A DNA stretch of 64,000 bases from a virus. Location: positions 1-64,000 of IMG/VR virus record IMGVR_UViG_3300027759_000045; one strand, 5' to 3'. The notes below the pieces were generated by a model that was not told the DNA's origin, searched no databases, and saw only the letters and a program-made list of their open reading frames with translations. This document shows, piece by piece, positions 38,623 to 46,994 of this stretch; within the stretch, counting starts at the first letter, position 1, and each line of letters opens with the position of its first letter. The translations under genes and the position numbers were made by a program.

Positions 38623-39408
38623 ATGACTAATTGGGCACTGCAATATTCCGGCGGATCTGGTGGATTTCTATTGTTACATCTTTTGTTATTGTCGGACAAG
38701 TTTTACACTGCATTTGACAGAAATATACCACTGGCCCAACTAATTCAAGAACACTGGAATATAAAATCTCCTGATCAATGGAAAAGCACTGAAATATGGC
38801 CAGATGCTCAAATCACACTAGACGCCCGGGTTGATTTTGATAAAATCTATTTTCAATGCAATCCATTTGAATACGATTACAACACTGTCTTGAAAGAATT
38901 AGTTTATAAAAAAATTGTTATCTATACAGATTACCAAAGCCAATTGTTATTAGCTCATTATAAAAAAGCAAATTGGTATATTAGTGTCCCTGGGCAAGAT
39001 TTAAAATATATTAAATTTAAAAAAGTTTTAAACAACTGGAAAGACCATTACGCCAATATAAAAGATCCATTGTGGCCAAAATGTCTCAGTGTCAGACATA
39101 TCGATCGTCTACCTGAGAATATACAAAAAGAAATATTAGCAGATCCGTATACTGAATATTTTTTAAATCTTACATATCAGGATCCTAGTGCGTATTTTAA
39201 CAATGAACTGGTGCATGAACCTATGATACCCTATTTAGAATCAGCCGATGTGGCTGTTAAATTGCAAGATTTAGTTAACAGCAATGGAAAAATTTTAGAA
39301 ACATTGTTCGACATACCTAAAATTAATAATAAACAACTGTTGTTGTTAAAAAAATGGAAACAACATCATACCAATGAGTTATTAATCAGCATAGGAATAA
39401 CCCCATAA
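38623..39408 (+). CDS. Sulfotransferase-like P-loop protein (2), AT-rich
   Basis: 261 residues. WALQYSGGSGGFLLLHLLLL (4-23) is a P-loop-like start; the remaining motifs are diverged, and membership in the sulfotransferase-like group is by N-terminal pattern only. The sequence is rich in Lys, Ile, Asn and Tyr and its DNA is clearly AT-richer than its neighbours, which suggests acquisition from another source. Confidence 0.45.
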   Translation: MTNWALQYSGGSGGFLLLHLLLLSDKFYTAFDRNIPLAQLIQEHWNIKSPDQWKSTEIWPDAQITLDARVDFDKIYFQCNPFEYDYNTVLKELVYKKIVIYTDYQSQLLLAHYKKANWYISVPGQDLKYIKFKKVLNNWKDHYANIKDPLWPKCLSVRHIDRLPENIQKEILADPYTEYFLNLTYQDPSAYFNNELVHEPMIPYLESADVAVKLQDLVNSNGKILETLFDIPKINNKQLLLLKKWKQHHTNELLISIGITP

Positions 39409-39421
39409 TACTTTTAATAAA

Positions 39422-40051
39422 ATGTCAAAAACACTTTTAATTTTAACAGGCCCACAGGGATCTGGCAATCATTTATGGAGTAAAATATTTGCACAGCACC
39501 CTGATGTGTACGGATGGCATGCACTGTTGCATGAATACTGGATAGGGCATGATCAAGAGCCCTTTGCTGAATACTGGGAAAATCCTGATTTACTCAAAGA
39601 CTTTGACTGGAGCCGCTGTGATTACTTTGTCACCAGTGTCAGCACACCTTACATGTTCAATGGTGAACGCACAGTACCCGACATTGTGCGTTTTGCTGCC
39701 ACTGCCATGGGCCTGGGTATCTGTGTAAAAATTGCTGTGATTGGACGAGATTGCAACATACTAAACTATCAACAAACTCGTGTGCGCGGCGAGCCCACTG
39801 TTGATATTGCACTTGCTGAATACAAAAAACTACGCACTTGGGATCCGGTATTTTTAAGTTATGAATTATTGCACTTGTACCGAGAAGATTACCTGCGTCA
39901 GATTGCAAAGCAGTTGGAATTCCCAATGGATTTTACGCATCCGCAGTTAACAAATATTCTAGTAGATGATACCAACAGTAAATACTTTCACCCTGTGGCG
40001 CATCATGCCACAGATGATCTAGCACAACATGCTTCAAGGCAATGGCGATAA
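39422..40051 (+). CDS. Sulfotransferase-like P-loop protein (3)
   Basis: 209 residues. LLILTGPQGSGNHLWSKIFA (4-23) is the 5'-PSB-like loop followed by HPDVYGWHALLHEYW, a pattern common to a family of phage proteins annotated as sulfotransferases. A variable middle and a short C-terminus follow. Catalytic residues cannot be verified by eye. It overlaps the next gene by 10 nt. Confidence 0.55.
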   Translation: MSKTLLILTGPQGSGNHLWSKIFAQHPDVYGWHALLHEYWIGHDQEPFAEYWENPDLLKDFDWSRCDYFVTSVSTPYMFNGERTVPDIVRFAATAMGLGICVKIAVIGRDCNILNYQQTRVRGEPTVDIALAEYKKLRTWDPVFLSYELLHLYREDYLRQIAKQLEFPMDFTHPQLTNILVDDTNSKYFHPVAHHATDDLAQHASRQWR

Positions 40052-40890
40052 TTCACCCAATTTTTCTGTCAGAATTATATTTGTCTACTTATGCTGATAC
40101 ACATTGGCACAACTCTGGTCTGGACAGTCCAGAGTTGTGTTCAAATCGTCAACATTATTTTTCATACCCGCATAAAGTTGAGTATTGTTATAATAGTCGA
40201 GGCTTCAGAGATGCAGAATGGCCTGATGATCTAGCCGATGTAATATGGTGCGTCGGCGATAGCTTCACAGTGGGACTGGGAAGTCCGCGTGAACACACAT
40301 GGCCTTATATACTACAGCAACGCTTGGGTCGGCGCACAATAAATCTCAGCCTGGATGGAGCAAGCAATAATTGGATTGCCAGGATTGGATCTGCCATCCT
40401 AGCGGAATTCCCCAATGCGGTTATTGTGACCCAATGGAGTTTCCTACACAGAAGAGAGTTATCTGTGGAAGCATCGTTAAAAAAAGGATTCCCAGAGTTT
40501 TATAAAGCAGTAGCAGATCACAGTTGGCCGCTGTGCAATAATTTAGATGATTTCAAAGAATTACCCGAATGGATAAAACAAGAAATAAAACAACTGCACA
40601 ATTGGCCAGACTGCCTGACTACTAGTGAAAAGAGACGGGCATATTATATAAATTCCACAACCGAAGAGGATGTTGTTAATACTCAATTCTGCATACAACA
40701 ACTTCAAGGCAATGTTGTGCATTCTGCTATTCCAAATTGGGCACCACCCGGAATTGATTTAAACTATGATAATATAATATTAACCAAGCAGTTGGATCGT
40801 GCTCGCGACGACTTTCATTATGACATTCTTACTAGCAATTCCTTAATAGATCAAATTATTCCAGCCTTGGCATCGAATGCCAGGTACTAA
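40042..40890 (+). CDS. SGNH/GDSL hydrolase-like protein
   Basis: 282 residues. VIWCVGDSFTVGLGSPREHT (about 69-88) contains the GDS block I with the nucleophile Ser, and NLSLDGASNNWI the block II/III Gly and Asn. The C-terminal DDFHYDILTSNSLIDQI includes a possible DxxH block V. Likely an esterase or acyltransferase acting on glycans. It converges on the minus-strand sulfotransferase gene. Confidence 0.65.
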   Translation: MAIIHPIFLSELYLSTYADTHWHNSGLDSPELCSNRQHYFSYPHKVEYCYNSRGFRDAEWPDDLADVIWCVGDSFTVGLGSPREHTWPYILQQRLGRRTINLSLDGASNNWIARIGSAILAEFPNAVIVTQWSFLHRRELSVEASLKKGFPEFYKAVADHSWPLCNNLDDFKELPEWIKQEIKQLHNWPDCLTTSEKRRAYYINSTTEEDVVNTQFCIQQLQGNVVHSAIPNWAPPGIDLNYDNIILTKQLDRARDDFHYDILTSNSLIDQIIPALASNARY

Positions 40891-41983
40891 TTTCATCCAG
40901 TGCAATTTTCTTGATATCAGCATCTGTATAAAGATTGCCTACTCCGCTTTGCTTGACCCAGTTATTGTATGCTTCTGCGCATTGATCAAAGTTGCGTATT
41001 AGTCGGCGTTTTTCCATCATGGTTTGCAATTTAATGGGAACACCTGTGACCATTATTTTATGCTGAACTAACTCATTGATTGCTTTGTAACTGTCAATAT
41101 ACTTGCCGGTATGGTGTTGTAAAAACTGTTTATCACCGGCGCTTAGACTATTGAGAATTGCATTTCTAGTCAACACAGGTGCTAGATCTACACTGTCCAG
41201 CTGGTCCGTAGAGTCGAACGTGATTTTTAAGTTGTCAGGCGCAGGCAACTGCGCACTTATACCGCTTATGTCGCTGGCAAGATAATGACATCGATTCCAG
41301 TCTTGAAATTCAATGCCAAATGTGTCATGCCAGGATTTTGTTTGTTGTCCACCAAATATATCTAAACCTAATATATACTCTTCAATTTTAAGCATGTGTG
41401 TTTCGTATTCAAAATAGGAACTTACAGTAAAATGATCATTGACCCACTGTAAATAATTAACATACTTGTTAAGATATGACAGCATTACATTTACATCAAC
41501 GGTAATTCTATTTTGATATATGCCAGCAAATGCATCGATCTTTTCTTGGTGCGTATAAACATTTAACTTTTTTGAATGTCCTTGAATACACCAACTCAGT
41601 GCGTGTTCTAGTAGATTTTTTCGTTGAGCACTGATTATAAAAAAGTTATCGTTTAGGTATTGATAAAACGGTACTTGATTGGCCAATGAATCTTGTCGAT
41701 TCACAATGTGATAATGTGCCAATCGTGCTGTCTTATAGTGATCTGTACTGTGCAAGTGTTCAATTATTTCATTGAGTGTTTGATAATATCCCCAAGGGCG
41801 GTCAGTTGGTTTACCCAGCACTTCTTGATTGAACACAGGACTGTAGTATTTCATTAGCCCGTTTGTGAGTTCATGCAAATTGATTACAGGGCGATCGTAC
41901 GTGTGCGATTGCATGTACACTGTGATCAGACGTTGCAATAGTGTGCTGCCAACTCGGTCCGGGGTTAAAATTAATACATTCAT
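40856..41983 (-). CDS. Sulfotransferase-family protein (4)
   Basis: 375 residues. VLILTPDRVGSTLLQRLITV (3-22) is a convincing 5'-phosphosulfate-binding loop (R-x-GST). FIISAQRKNLLEHALSWCIQ (about 113-132) has the Arg and following Ser of the 3'-PB motif. This is the clearest sulfotransferase here. It is transcribed divergently from the APS-kinase-like gene 23 nt away, a natural pairing of PAPS supply and use. The acceptor is unknown. Confidence 0.7.
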   Translation of the reverse strand: MNVLILTPDRVGSTLLQRLITVYMQSHTYDRPVINLHELTNGLMKYYSPVFNQEVLGKPTDRPWGYYQTLNEIIEHLHSTDHYKTARLAHYHIVNRQDSLANQVPFYQYLNDNFFIISAQRKNLLEHALSWCIQGHSKKLNVYTHQEKIDAFAGIYQNRITVDVNVMLSYLNKYVNYLQWVNDHFTVSSYFEYETHMLKIEEYILGLDIFGGQQTKSWHDTFGIEFQDWNRCHYLASDISGISAQLPAPDNLKITFDSTDQLDSVDLAPVLTRNAILNSLSAGDKQFLQHHTGKYIDSYKAINELVQHKIMVTGVPIKLQTMMEKRRLIRNFDQCAEAYNNWVKQSGVGNLYTDADIKKIALDEISTWHSMPRLE

Positions 41984-41995
41984 GCAATTACTTAG

Positions 41996-42001
41996 TAAAT
42001 A
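41996..42001 (+). promoter_or_regulatory. Late promoter-like TAAATA box 5 nt before an ATG
   Basis: AGTAAATA with 5 nt to the ATG at 42007; T4-type geometry would start the mRNA at this ATG. No Shine-Dalgarno sequence lies between. Confidence 0.4.
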
Positions 42002-42006
42002 GCACT

Positions 42007-42801
42007 ATGACACAACGTATTTTAATCATGGGCTTACCAGGAGCCGGCAAAACATATCTGGCACAACACATTGTAGATCACTTACAAGCAGAAAAGAAAC
42101 GGGTAGGTTGGCTCAACGCTGACGATGTACGTAAAAAGTACAACGACTGGGACTTTAGCGAAGCAGGCCGTATTCGACAAAGTCTACGTATGAGAGAACT
42201 GGCAGACACAATGGCCGATGTTGATTATGTGATCTGCGACTTTGTTGCTCCATTGGTTGAGATGCGCAACAACTTCAAAGCAGACTGGACTGTGTGGGTT
42301 GATACCATTGACAAAGGTAGATACGAAGACACTAACCGGGCATTTGTTCCTCCTGAACAGTATGATTTTAGAATCACAGAACAGCACAGTGAGAAATGGG
42401 GCGAGTTTATTGCCGCGCATATCTTAGACAACCGTCGTAGACCGGTGTTTGACTGGCAAAAGGAAACTGTTGAACAACTTGGCAGATGGCAACCTTGGCA
42501 TGCAGGTCACCGTGCGTTGTTTGACAGACTGATACAAAAAACAGGGCAAGTATGCATTATGATTCGTGATTGTCAAGGATGGCAAGGTTCAAATCCATTT
42601 GCAATTGATCAGGTCAAAAACGCTATCAAACGAGATTTAGACATGATGTATCAAGGTCAATACGAAATACTGGTAGTTCCTAATATTACTCATATTGGAT
42701 ACGGTCGCGGAGTAGGCTACACAATGGCAGAAGAAAAATTCGACGAATCTATTACAAACATATCCGGGACAGAGATCCGCAAAAGCCTGGGATTAAAGTA
42801 A
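42007..42801 (+). CDS. Bifunctional APS kinase-like / HxGH nucleotidyltransferase (PAPS synthase-like)
   Basis: 264 residues. The N-terminal domain has Walker A GLPGAGKT (9-16) and LNADDVRKKYNDWDFSEAGR (36-55), the APS-kinase (CysC) pattern. The C-terminal domain has PWHAGH (H165-H168) and ISGTEIR (252-258), the HxGH and ISGTxIR motifs of ATP sulfurylase and NMN adenylyltransferases. Read together they suggest a short PAPS-synthase-like protein: sulfate to APS to PAPS. The second domain is much shorter than real ATP sulfurylase, so an NMNAT-like activity is the alternative. It sits in a cluster with four sulfotransferase-like genes. Confidence 0.65.
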   Translation: MTQRILIMGLPGAGKTYLAQHIVDHLQAEKKRVGWLNADDVRKKYNDWDFSEAGRIRQSLRMRELADTMADVDYVICDFVAPLVEMRNNFKADWTVWVDTIDKGRYEDTNRAFVPPEQYDFRITEQHSEKWGEFIAAHILDNRRRPVFDWQKETVEQLGRWQPWHAGHRALFDRLIQKTGQVCIMIRDCQGWQGSNPFAIDQVKNAIKRDLDMMYQGQYEILVVPNITHIGYGRGVGYTMAEEKFDESITNISGTEIRKSLGLK

Positions 42802-42831
42802 TTTCCTAAATCGCGCACTCTTTGTTGTTCG

Positions 42832-42838
42832 CTAAATA
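42832..42838 (+). promoter_or_regulatory. Late promoter-like box CTAAATA before the lysis genes
   Basis: CTAAATA 20 nt before the ATG at 42859, with ATAAGG ribosome site between. Likely drives the spanin/endolysin block. Confidence 0.55.
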
Positions 42839-42858
42839 CTTCCATATAAGGTATACGT

Positions 42859-43332
42859 ATGTCGCAACTTGCATGGATGTTTAGTTTAATTCCAGATTTT
42901 ATTTTTGTACTCATTGCCTGGGCCGCTGCTGTAGGCGGGGTTGGACTATTTTTAGCCAGCAAAGCAGTGCGTTGGATTCCCGGTATTGCACTGTACCGAA
43001 CACCTGCTGAGTTAGCAGGCGTTGTGTTGTTGGTCATTGGTGCCTGGATGCTGGGCGGGCAAGCTGCCGATGCACGTTGGCAAGCAAAAGTTGTAGAAGT
43101 TGAAGCAAAGTTAAAAATTGCCGAAGAACAATCTGTTGTTGCCAACACAGAAATAGAAACCAAAACCCGAGAAACAATCAAATACATTCGTGGTCGCACA
43201 GAGATTGTTAAACAATATGTTGACCGCGAAGTGGTCAAGTACGACACCAAGTTCATGCCAGGCGGCATTTGTGAAATACCTCGAGAATTTGTCAAGGCAC
43301 ACAATGATGCCGCAGAAGGACCTAAAAAATGA
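42859..43332 (+). CDS. Inner-membrane spanin-like protein (Rz-like)
   Basis: 157 residues. Two hydrophobic segments in the first 75 residues (FIFVLIAWAAAVGGVGLFLA, LAGVVLLVIGAWMLGG) are followed by a coiled coil (VVEVEAKLKIAEEQSVVANT, TKTRETIKYI) and a periplasmic tail. Spanins usually have one N-terminal helix, so the fit is partial. The lipoprotein and endolysin two genes downstream support a lysis role. Confidence 0.55.
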   Translation: MSQLAWMFSLIPDFIFVLIAWAAAVGGVGLFLASKAVRWIPGIALYRTPAELAGVVLLVIGAWMLGGQAADARWQAKVVEVEAKLKIAEEQSVVANTEIETKTRETIKYIRGRTEIVKQYVDREVVKYDTKFMPGGICEIPREFVKAHNDAAEGPKK

Positions 43333-43901
43333 GAGCTAATGAATTTGTAACTGAAGAACCCAGAACAGCGGCCCCAAAGCCCGAAATAGTATCAGTACAG
43401 GACGATGGCAAAACGATCACAATTAAAGTACGCGGCCATGACGGGGCTGTGCGAGCAATTGCAAATTCGAACCCAGCGGTGTTACAACAACAGTTGAATC
43501 TCAAATACGGGCTAAGACTGCCACACAGCATTGCTAAAAAGTTTGCAGGAATGCCAGCTGCAATGGCCGAAGATCAAGCAGACAATCCCGACAGTTGGCA
43601 GTCACAGGCAGCAGATGCCGAACGTGATGAAGAAACTGCTAAGATGGCTGCGCAAGATGCTGAGGCAGGTGGATTGGCAGAAGAACAACTAGACGAAAAA
43701 AGTACTAGCCAAGCACAGTTCCGCACAATGGCAGCAGCCGCACACAATCCCAAGTTTGCCAAGAAAGTTGGCATCAGCCCGGATGTGGCTCGAGAATTCC
43801 ACGGTGCTGATCGTAAACAAAATTATAAATCATTGCCCCGGAAAGCCGCAGAAGACGCATCCTGGGGAATGGCACCCGAAAGTCGAGGCTACAAGAAATG
43901 A
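43329..43901 (+). CDS. Phage protein with MRxxEF capsid-targeting-like N-terminus
   Basis: 190 residues. MRANEFVTEE at the N-terminus resembles the T4 internal-protein capsid-targeting peptide (MKTYQEFIAE, cut after Glu by gp21). The body is Ala/Glu/Gln-rich. KVGISPDVAREFHGADRKQN near the C-terminus is a conserved-looking motif in T4-like phages. Prohead packaging is inferred. It lies inside the lysis block, overlapping its neighbours by 4 nt. Confidence 0.5.
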   Translation: MRANEFVTEEPRTAAPKPEIVSVQDDGKTITIKVRGHDGAVRAIANSNPAVLQQQLNLKYGLRLPHSIAKKFAGMPAAMAEDQADNPDSWQSQAADAERDEETAKMAAQDAEAGGLAEEQLDEKSTSQAQFRTMAAAAHNPKFAKKVGISPDVAREFHGADRKQNYKSLPRKAAEDASWGMAPESRGYKK

Positions 43902-44179
43902 TCAACAAACGTGTCGTAGCTAGTTTAGTCGTACTTGTGACACTTGCAGGATGCTCAACCGCAGTACCAGTTACTGCACGGTTTCCAGAACCTCCTGGGC
44001 TAAACTCTTTAGAACGTTGCCCCAACTTGGAAAAATTAAAAGATACACCTGTGCTGAGTGATGTTGCTAGAACAGTAACCATCAACTATGGCACCTACTA
44101 TGAGTGCGCCGTAAAAGCAGATGCTTGGCAACAGTGGTATCAGATACAAAAAAATATATTTGAAGGAGCCGTTAAATGA
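43898..44179 (+). CDS. Small outer-membrane lipoprotein, o-spanin (Rz1)-like
   Basis: 93 residues. KRVVASLVVLVTLAGCSTAV is a lipoprotein signal with lipobox LAGC, cysteine at 19. A Pro-containing spacer (RFPEPPG) and two further Cys follow. Position between the spanin-like and endolysin genes suggests the outer-membrane half of a spanin pair. It overlaps the endolysin start by 4 nt. Confidence 0.65.
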   Translation: MINKRVVASLVVLVTLAGCSTAVPVTARFPEPPGLNSLERCPNLEKLKDTPVLSDVARTVTINYGTYYECAVKADAWQQWYQIQKNIFEGAVK

Positions 44180-44793
44180 GTAGCATACTAGCACTGGACC
44201 AACTAAAACAGATGGTCAAGAATCCCTACATTGATCATTGGCACGACGCACTGGATCAGTTGTTAGATGATTACGAAATCAATACACCACTGCGTGTGGC
44301 GCACTTTATTGCACAGTGCGCACACGAGTCGGGCAACTTTGTGTTCATTAAAGAAAACTTAAACTACAAGGCCGCAAGTTTGATGACGGTGTTTAAAAAG
44401 TATTTCCCTACACCGGACTTGGCACAACAATATGCCAACAAACCCGAGCGCATTGCCAACAGAGTATATGCTAATCGTATGGGCAATGGTGATGAAGCAT
44501 CTGGCGACGGATTCCGCTATTGTGGACGTGGACTTATTCAGTTGACCGGCAAAGACAACTACACATTCTTTGCCGGAAGTTTAAATATCAGTGTGGAAGA
44601 GGCCGCAGAATACTTGGCCACCTTTGAAGGTGCCGCACAGAGTGCCTGCTGGTACTGGGAACAAAACAAACTAAATCGCTTTGCTGACGCAGACGATACC
44701 AAGGGGCTCACACGAGCCATCAACGGTGGCTACATTGGTCTAGAAGATCGAATCCAGCATACTGAACACGCATTACATATACTAGGAGCATAA
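44176..44793 (+). CDS. Endolysin, GH19 chitinase/lysozyme-like
   Basis: 205 residues without signal peptide. RVAHFIAQCAHESGNFVFIK (about 36-55) has the catalytic HES Glu of GH19-type phage endolysins; YCGRGLIQLTGKDNYTFFAG is the second signature (RG.IQLTG..NY). A full-size single-domain muramidase or chitinase-like enzyme releasing phage by cutting peptidoglycan. It would depend on a holin, candidate at 46431. Confidence 0.9.
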   Translation: MSSILALDQLKQMVKNPYIDHWHDALDQLLDDYEINTPLRVAHFIAQCAHESGNFVFIKENLNYKAASLMTVFKKYFPTPDLAQQYANKPERIANRVYANRMGNGDEASGDGFRYCGRGLIQLTGKDNYTFFAGSLNISVEEAAEYLATFEGAAQSACWYWEQNKLNRFADADDTKGLTRAINGGYIGLEDRIQHTEHALHILGA

Positions 44794-44795
44794 AT

Positions 44796-44915
44796 ATGTT
44801 AGAAACACTATTTTGGTTGGCATTAGGAGCATTTGTTGGATGGAATTTTCCGCAACCAGACTTTGCAAAACGCATACAGGCCCGCGTCATGGCCGCATTT
44901 CGAAAGGATCAATAA
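44796..44915 (+). CDS. Tiny membrane protein, 39 aa
   Basis: 39 residues, too short for normal listing. MLETLFWLALGAFVGWNFPQ is one hydrophobic helix, then a basic tail (KRIQARVMAAFRKDQ). Preceded by TAGGAGC; followed after 1 nt by the carbonic anhydrase gene. Possibly a small lysis modulator; function unknown. Confidence 0.55.
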   Translation: MLETLFWLALGAFVGWNFPQPDFAKRIQARVMAAFRKDQ

Positions 44916-44916
44916 A

Positions 44917-45858
44917 ATGACAAAGACAAATTTTTTAGCAACAATTATTTTGGCCTTGGCACCCGTGGTGTCCATGAGTCAAAGTCAAACACCAATTAAT
45001 ATCACAGCAGTTACTCCACAAGGCAGTCCTGCTCAGTTTACCAATTATAGTGGTCTGAATGCTACATTTACTTTTCAAACACAAAACACATTGAATAGTC
45101 CATTTTGTAATACCGGTGCAGGCGATATTTGTACCTTGCCAACTGCAACGGCCGGGGTGAATGCATATCCCATTGCCAACACTCGCTGGGGAACATATAA
45201 ACTTAATAACCCCAATGCAGGTTCATGTGCGCCTGGCATTATGTTTGGCGGTGCTCAATACTGCTTGCTAGAGTTTCACTTTCATGGACCTGCAGAACAC
45301 TGGGTCAACAACTCAGTAACTGATTTAGAAGTACACTTTGTCTATTTTAAACTGGCTGATTTTACAGGTCCTTATGGATTGTGTAATGCAGACAGTTTGT
45401 TGGTGTTGGGTCAGCGCATGGTTGGTAATGGCAATACAGCAAACGCAGCCTGGACCACGGTGTTCAATGCAATACCGGCTGCCAATGCCAGCGGCGCAAA
45501 TTCTGGACAGACCGTGAGTTTCAACATTGCAAGCATGATGGGCATGGCCAACTTTAACACAGCACCAAGCTATAGATACAGCGGTGGATTGACTGCACCA
45601 ATTTCAATTGGTACATTAGGCGCCAACAGTACTTGTGTAGCAACTACTAACCCTGCCAATGGTCGTCCATGGTGGGGCAATCCACAACGTCAACTGACTC
45701 AACAAGCATACCCACAAATTGTTTCTTGGGTGTTGTTTAGACAACCAATACAGTTGTCTGTAGCACAGGTAGCACAATTTAAAACTGTGTTCCCTGATGG
45801 CAATGCTCGTGCTGTACAACCACAAGGTTCTACTGTTTATTTTGCCAATCCAAATTGA
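44917..45858 (+). CDS. Alpha-class carbonic anhydrase with signal peptide
   Basis: 313 residues from the ATG at 44917 (an in-frame upstream extension overlaps the small gene). NFLATIILALAPVVSMS is a signal peptide. QTPINI, LLEFHFHGPAEHW and LEVHFVYF are the family signatures; zinc ligands are H121, H123 and H140. VSWVLFRQPIQLSVAQVAQF and NARAVQP match the C-terminal motifs. It reversibly hydrates CO2 in the periplasm. Three Cys in the first half and one near residue 241 could form disulfides. It lies in the late lysis block, so expression is probably late. Confidence 0.85.
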   Translation: MTKTNFLATIILALAPVVSMSQSQTPINITAVTPQGSPAQFTNYSGLNATFTFQTQNTLNSPFCNTGAGDICTLPTATAGVNAYPIANTRWGTYKLNNPNAGSCAPGIMFGGAQYCLLEFHFHGPAEHWVNNSVTDLEVHFVYFKLADFTGPYGLCNADSLLVLGQRMVGNGNTANAAWTTVFNAIPAANASGANSGQTVSFNIASMMGMANFNTAPSYRYSGGLTAPISIGTLGANSTCVATTNPANGRPWWGNPQRQLTQQAYPQIVSWVLFRQPIQLSVAQVAQFKTVFPDGNARAVQPQGSTVYFANPN

Positions 45859-45878
45859 TATAAAAAAGAAAATTAAAA

Positions 45879-46415
45879 ATGATCGAAGAAAAGAAACCCT
45901 TATCACGCAGTGAACGTGAAGCTCAGATCAAAGACAAAGCCGGCCTGGTCATTGTGTTTATGGCCTTGTTCCTGGCAGCAAATACATATCTTGCCAATGG
46001 GTTTAGTAGCACAGCACAAACTAACCTGTTACAGGCCAGTAACACATATGGTTTTTATCAGAGCAAAAGTATCAAACAAACTCTTGCTGAAGGACAATTA
46101 GAAGAAGCTAAGAAGGGCACTGATAAAGCTCGCATTGAGAAACTGGAAGCCAAGATTGCTCGTTACGAAAGTGAACCGGCCACTGGCGAAGGCAAACGAG
46201 AACTGCTTGAAAAAGCACGGGCACAAGACGCCGCACGTGAAGAAGCCAGAGCACACAGTCCTTGGTTAACATTCTCCGGCATGTTGTTTCAACTGGCCAT
46301 TGTACTGTTAAGTGCTAGTATTTTGTCGGTGAACAACCGGATGTACCGGGCCAGTTTAGGTGTTGGTGCAGTTGGATTAGTGCTGATGGCCCAGGGCTAT
46401 TGGTTGTGGTTTTAA
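45879..46415 (+). CDS. DUF4337-like membrane protein
   Basis: 178 residues. A first hydrophobic helix (AGLVIVFMALFLAANTYLAN), then TYGFYQSKSIKQTLAE typical of DUF4337, then a charged coiled coil, then two C-terminal helices (FSGMLFQLAIVLLSASILSV, LGVGAVGLVLMAQGYWLWF). Found in bacteria and T4-like phages, role unknown. AAAAAAGAAAA site upstream. Confidence 0.7.
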   Translation: MIEEKKPLSRSEREAQIKDKAGLVIVFMALFLAANTYLANGFSSTAQTNLLQASNTYGFYQSKSIKQTLAEGQLEEAKKGTDKARIEKLEAKIARYESEPATGEGKRELLEKARAQDAAREEARAHSPWLTFSGMLFQLAIVLLSASILSVNNRMYRASLGVGAVGLVLMAQGYWLWF

Positions 46416-46430
46416 TAACAAGGAGTTGGC

Positions 46431-46994
46431 ATGACACAAAAAATAAGTGAGTCAGAAAAGAAAAAAGAAGATTGGATGAACTCTAAATGGCGTCCGGCCA
46501 TGGGTTGGTTGTACATGTTTGTATGTTTCTTTGATTTTGTACTTGCGCCCATCCTTTGGAGTCTAGTACAGGCCTTATACAAGGGCGGAATTAATTTGCA
46601 ATGGCAACCACTGACGCTACAAGGCGCTGGATTGTTTCATATTTCCATGGGTGCTGTGTTGGGTCTTGCCGCATATGGCAGAACACAAGAAAAACTAAAT
46701 GGAGCAAACAATGGCGGAATCAACTTACCGCCAAATGTCGGTACAACATATACGCCACCGGGAGCAGTCACGCAGGCCGGGCCCGGTGCGTTTGGTGCAC
46801 CAACAGCAACAACAGTTACCCAGTCCTGGGGAACAACACCCATTGGTAGCGGGTTTGGAGGTTCATCCTCCGGCTTTGGCGCAGTACCGCCAGCACCAGC
46901 CGTATTCGGCAACGACTTTGGGGCACCAGTGGGTGTGACCACAGGATTTGGCGGCAAGCCGGCGCCTGTAATTCCACCATTCCCAGAACGCTGA
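46431..46994 (+). CDS. Holin of the 3-TM type with Gly/Pro-rich tail
   Basis: 187 residues. SKWRPAMGWLYMFVCFFDFV then LAPILW, and GAVLGLAAYGRTQEK are the pattern of 3-TM phage holins (W+RP...R..EK). Its last 95 residues are Gly/Pro/Thr-rich (GTTYTPPGAVTQAGPGAFGA) and unusual; the tail may regulate timing or protein contact. It would open the membrane for the endolysin. AAGGAG upstream. Confidence 0.7.
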   Translation: MTQKISESEKKKEDWMNSKWRPAMGWLYMFVCFFDFVLAPILWSLVQALYKGGINLQWQPLTLQGAGLFHISMGAVLGLAAYGRTQEKLNGANNGGINLPPNVGTTYTPPGAVTQAGPGAFGAPTATTVTQSWGTTPIGSGFGGSSSGFGAVPPAPAVFGNDFGAPVGVTTGFGGKPAPVIPPFPER

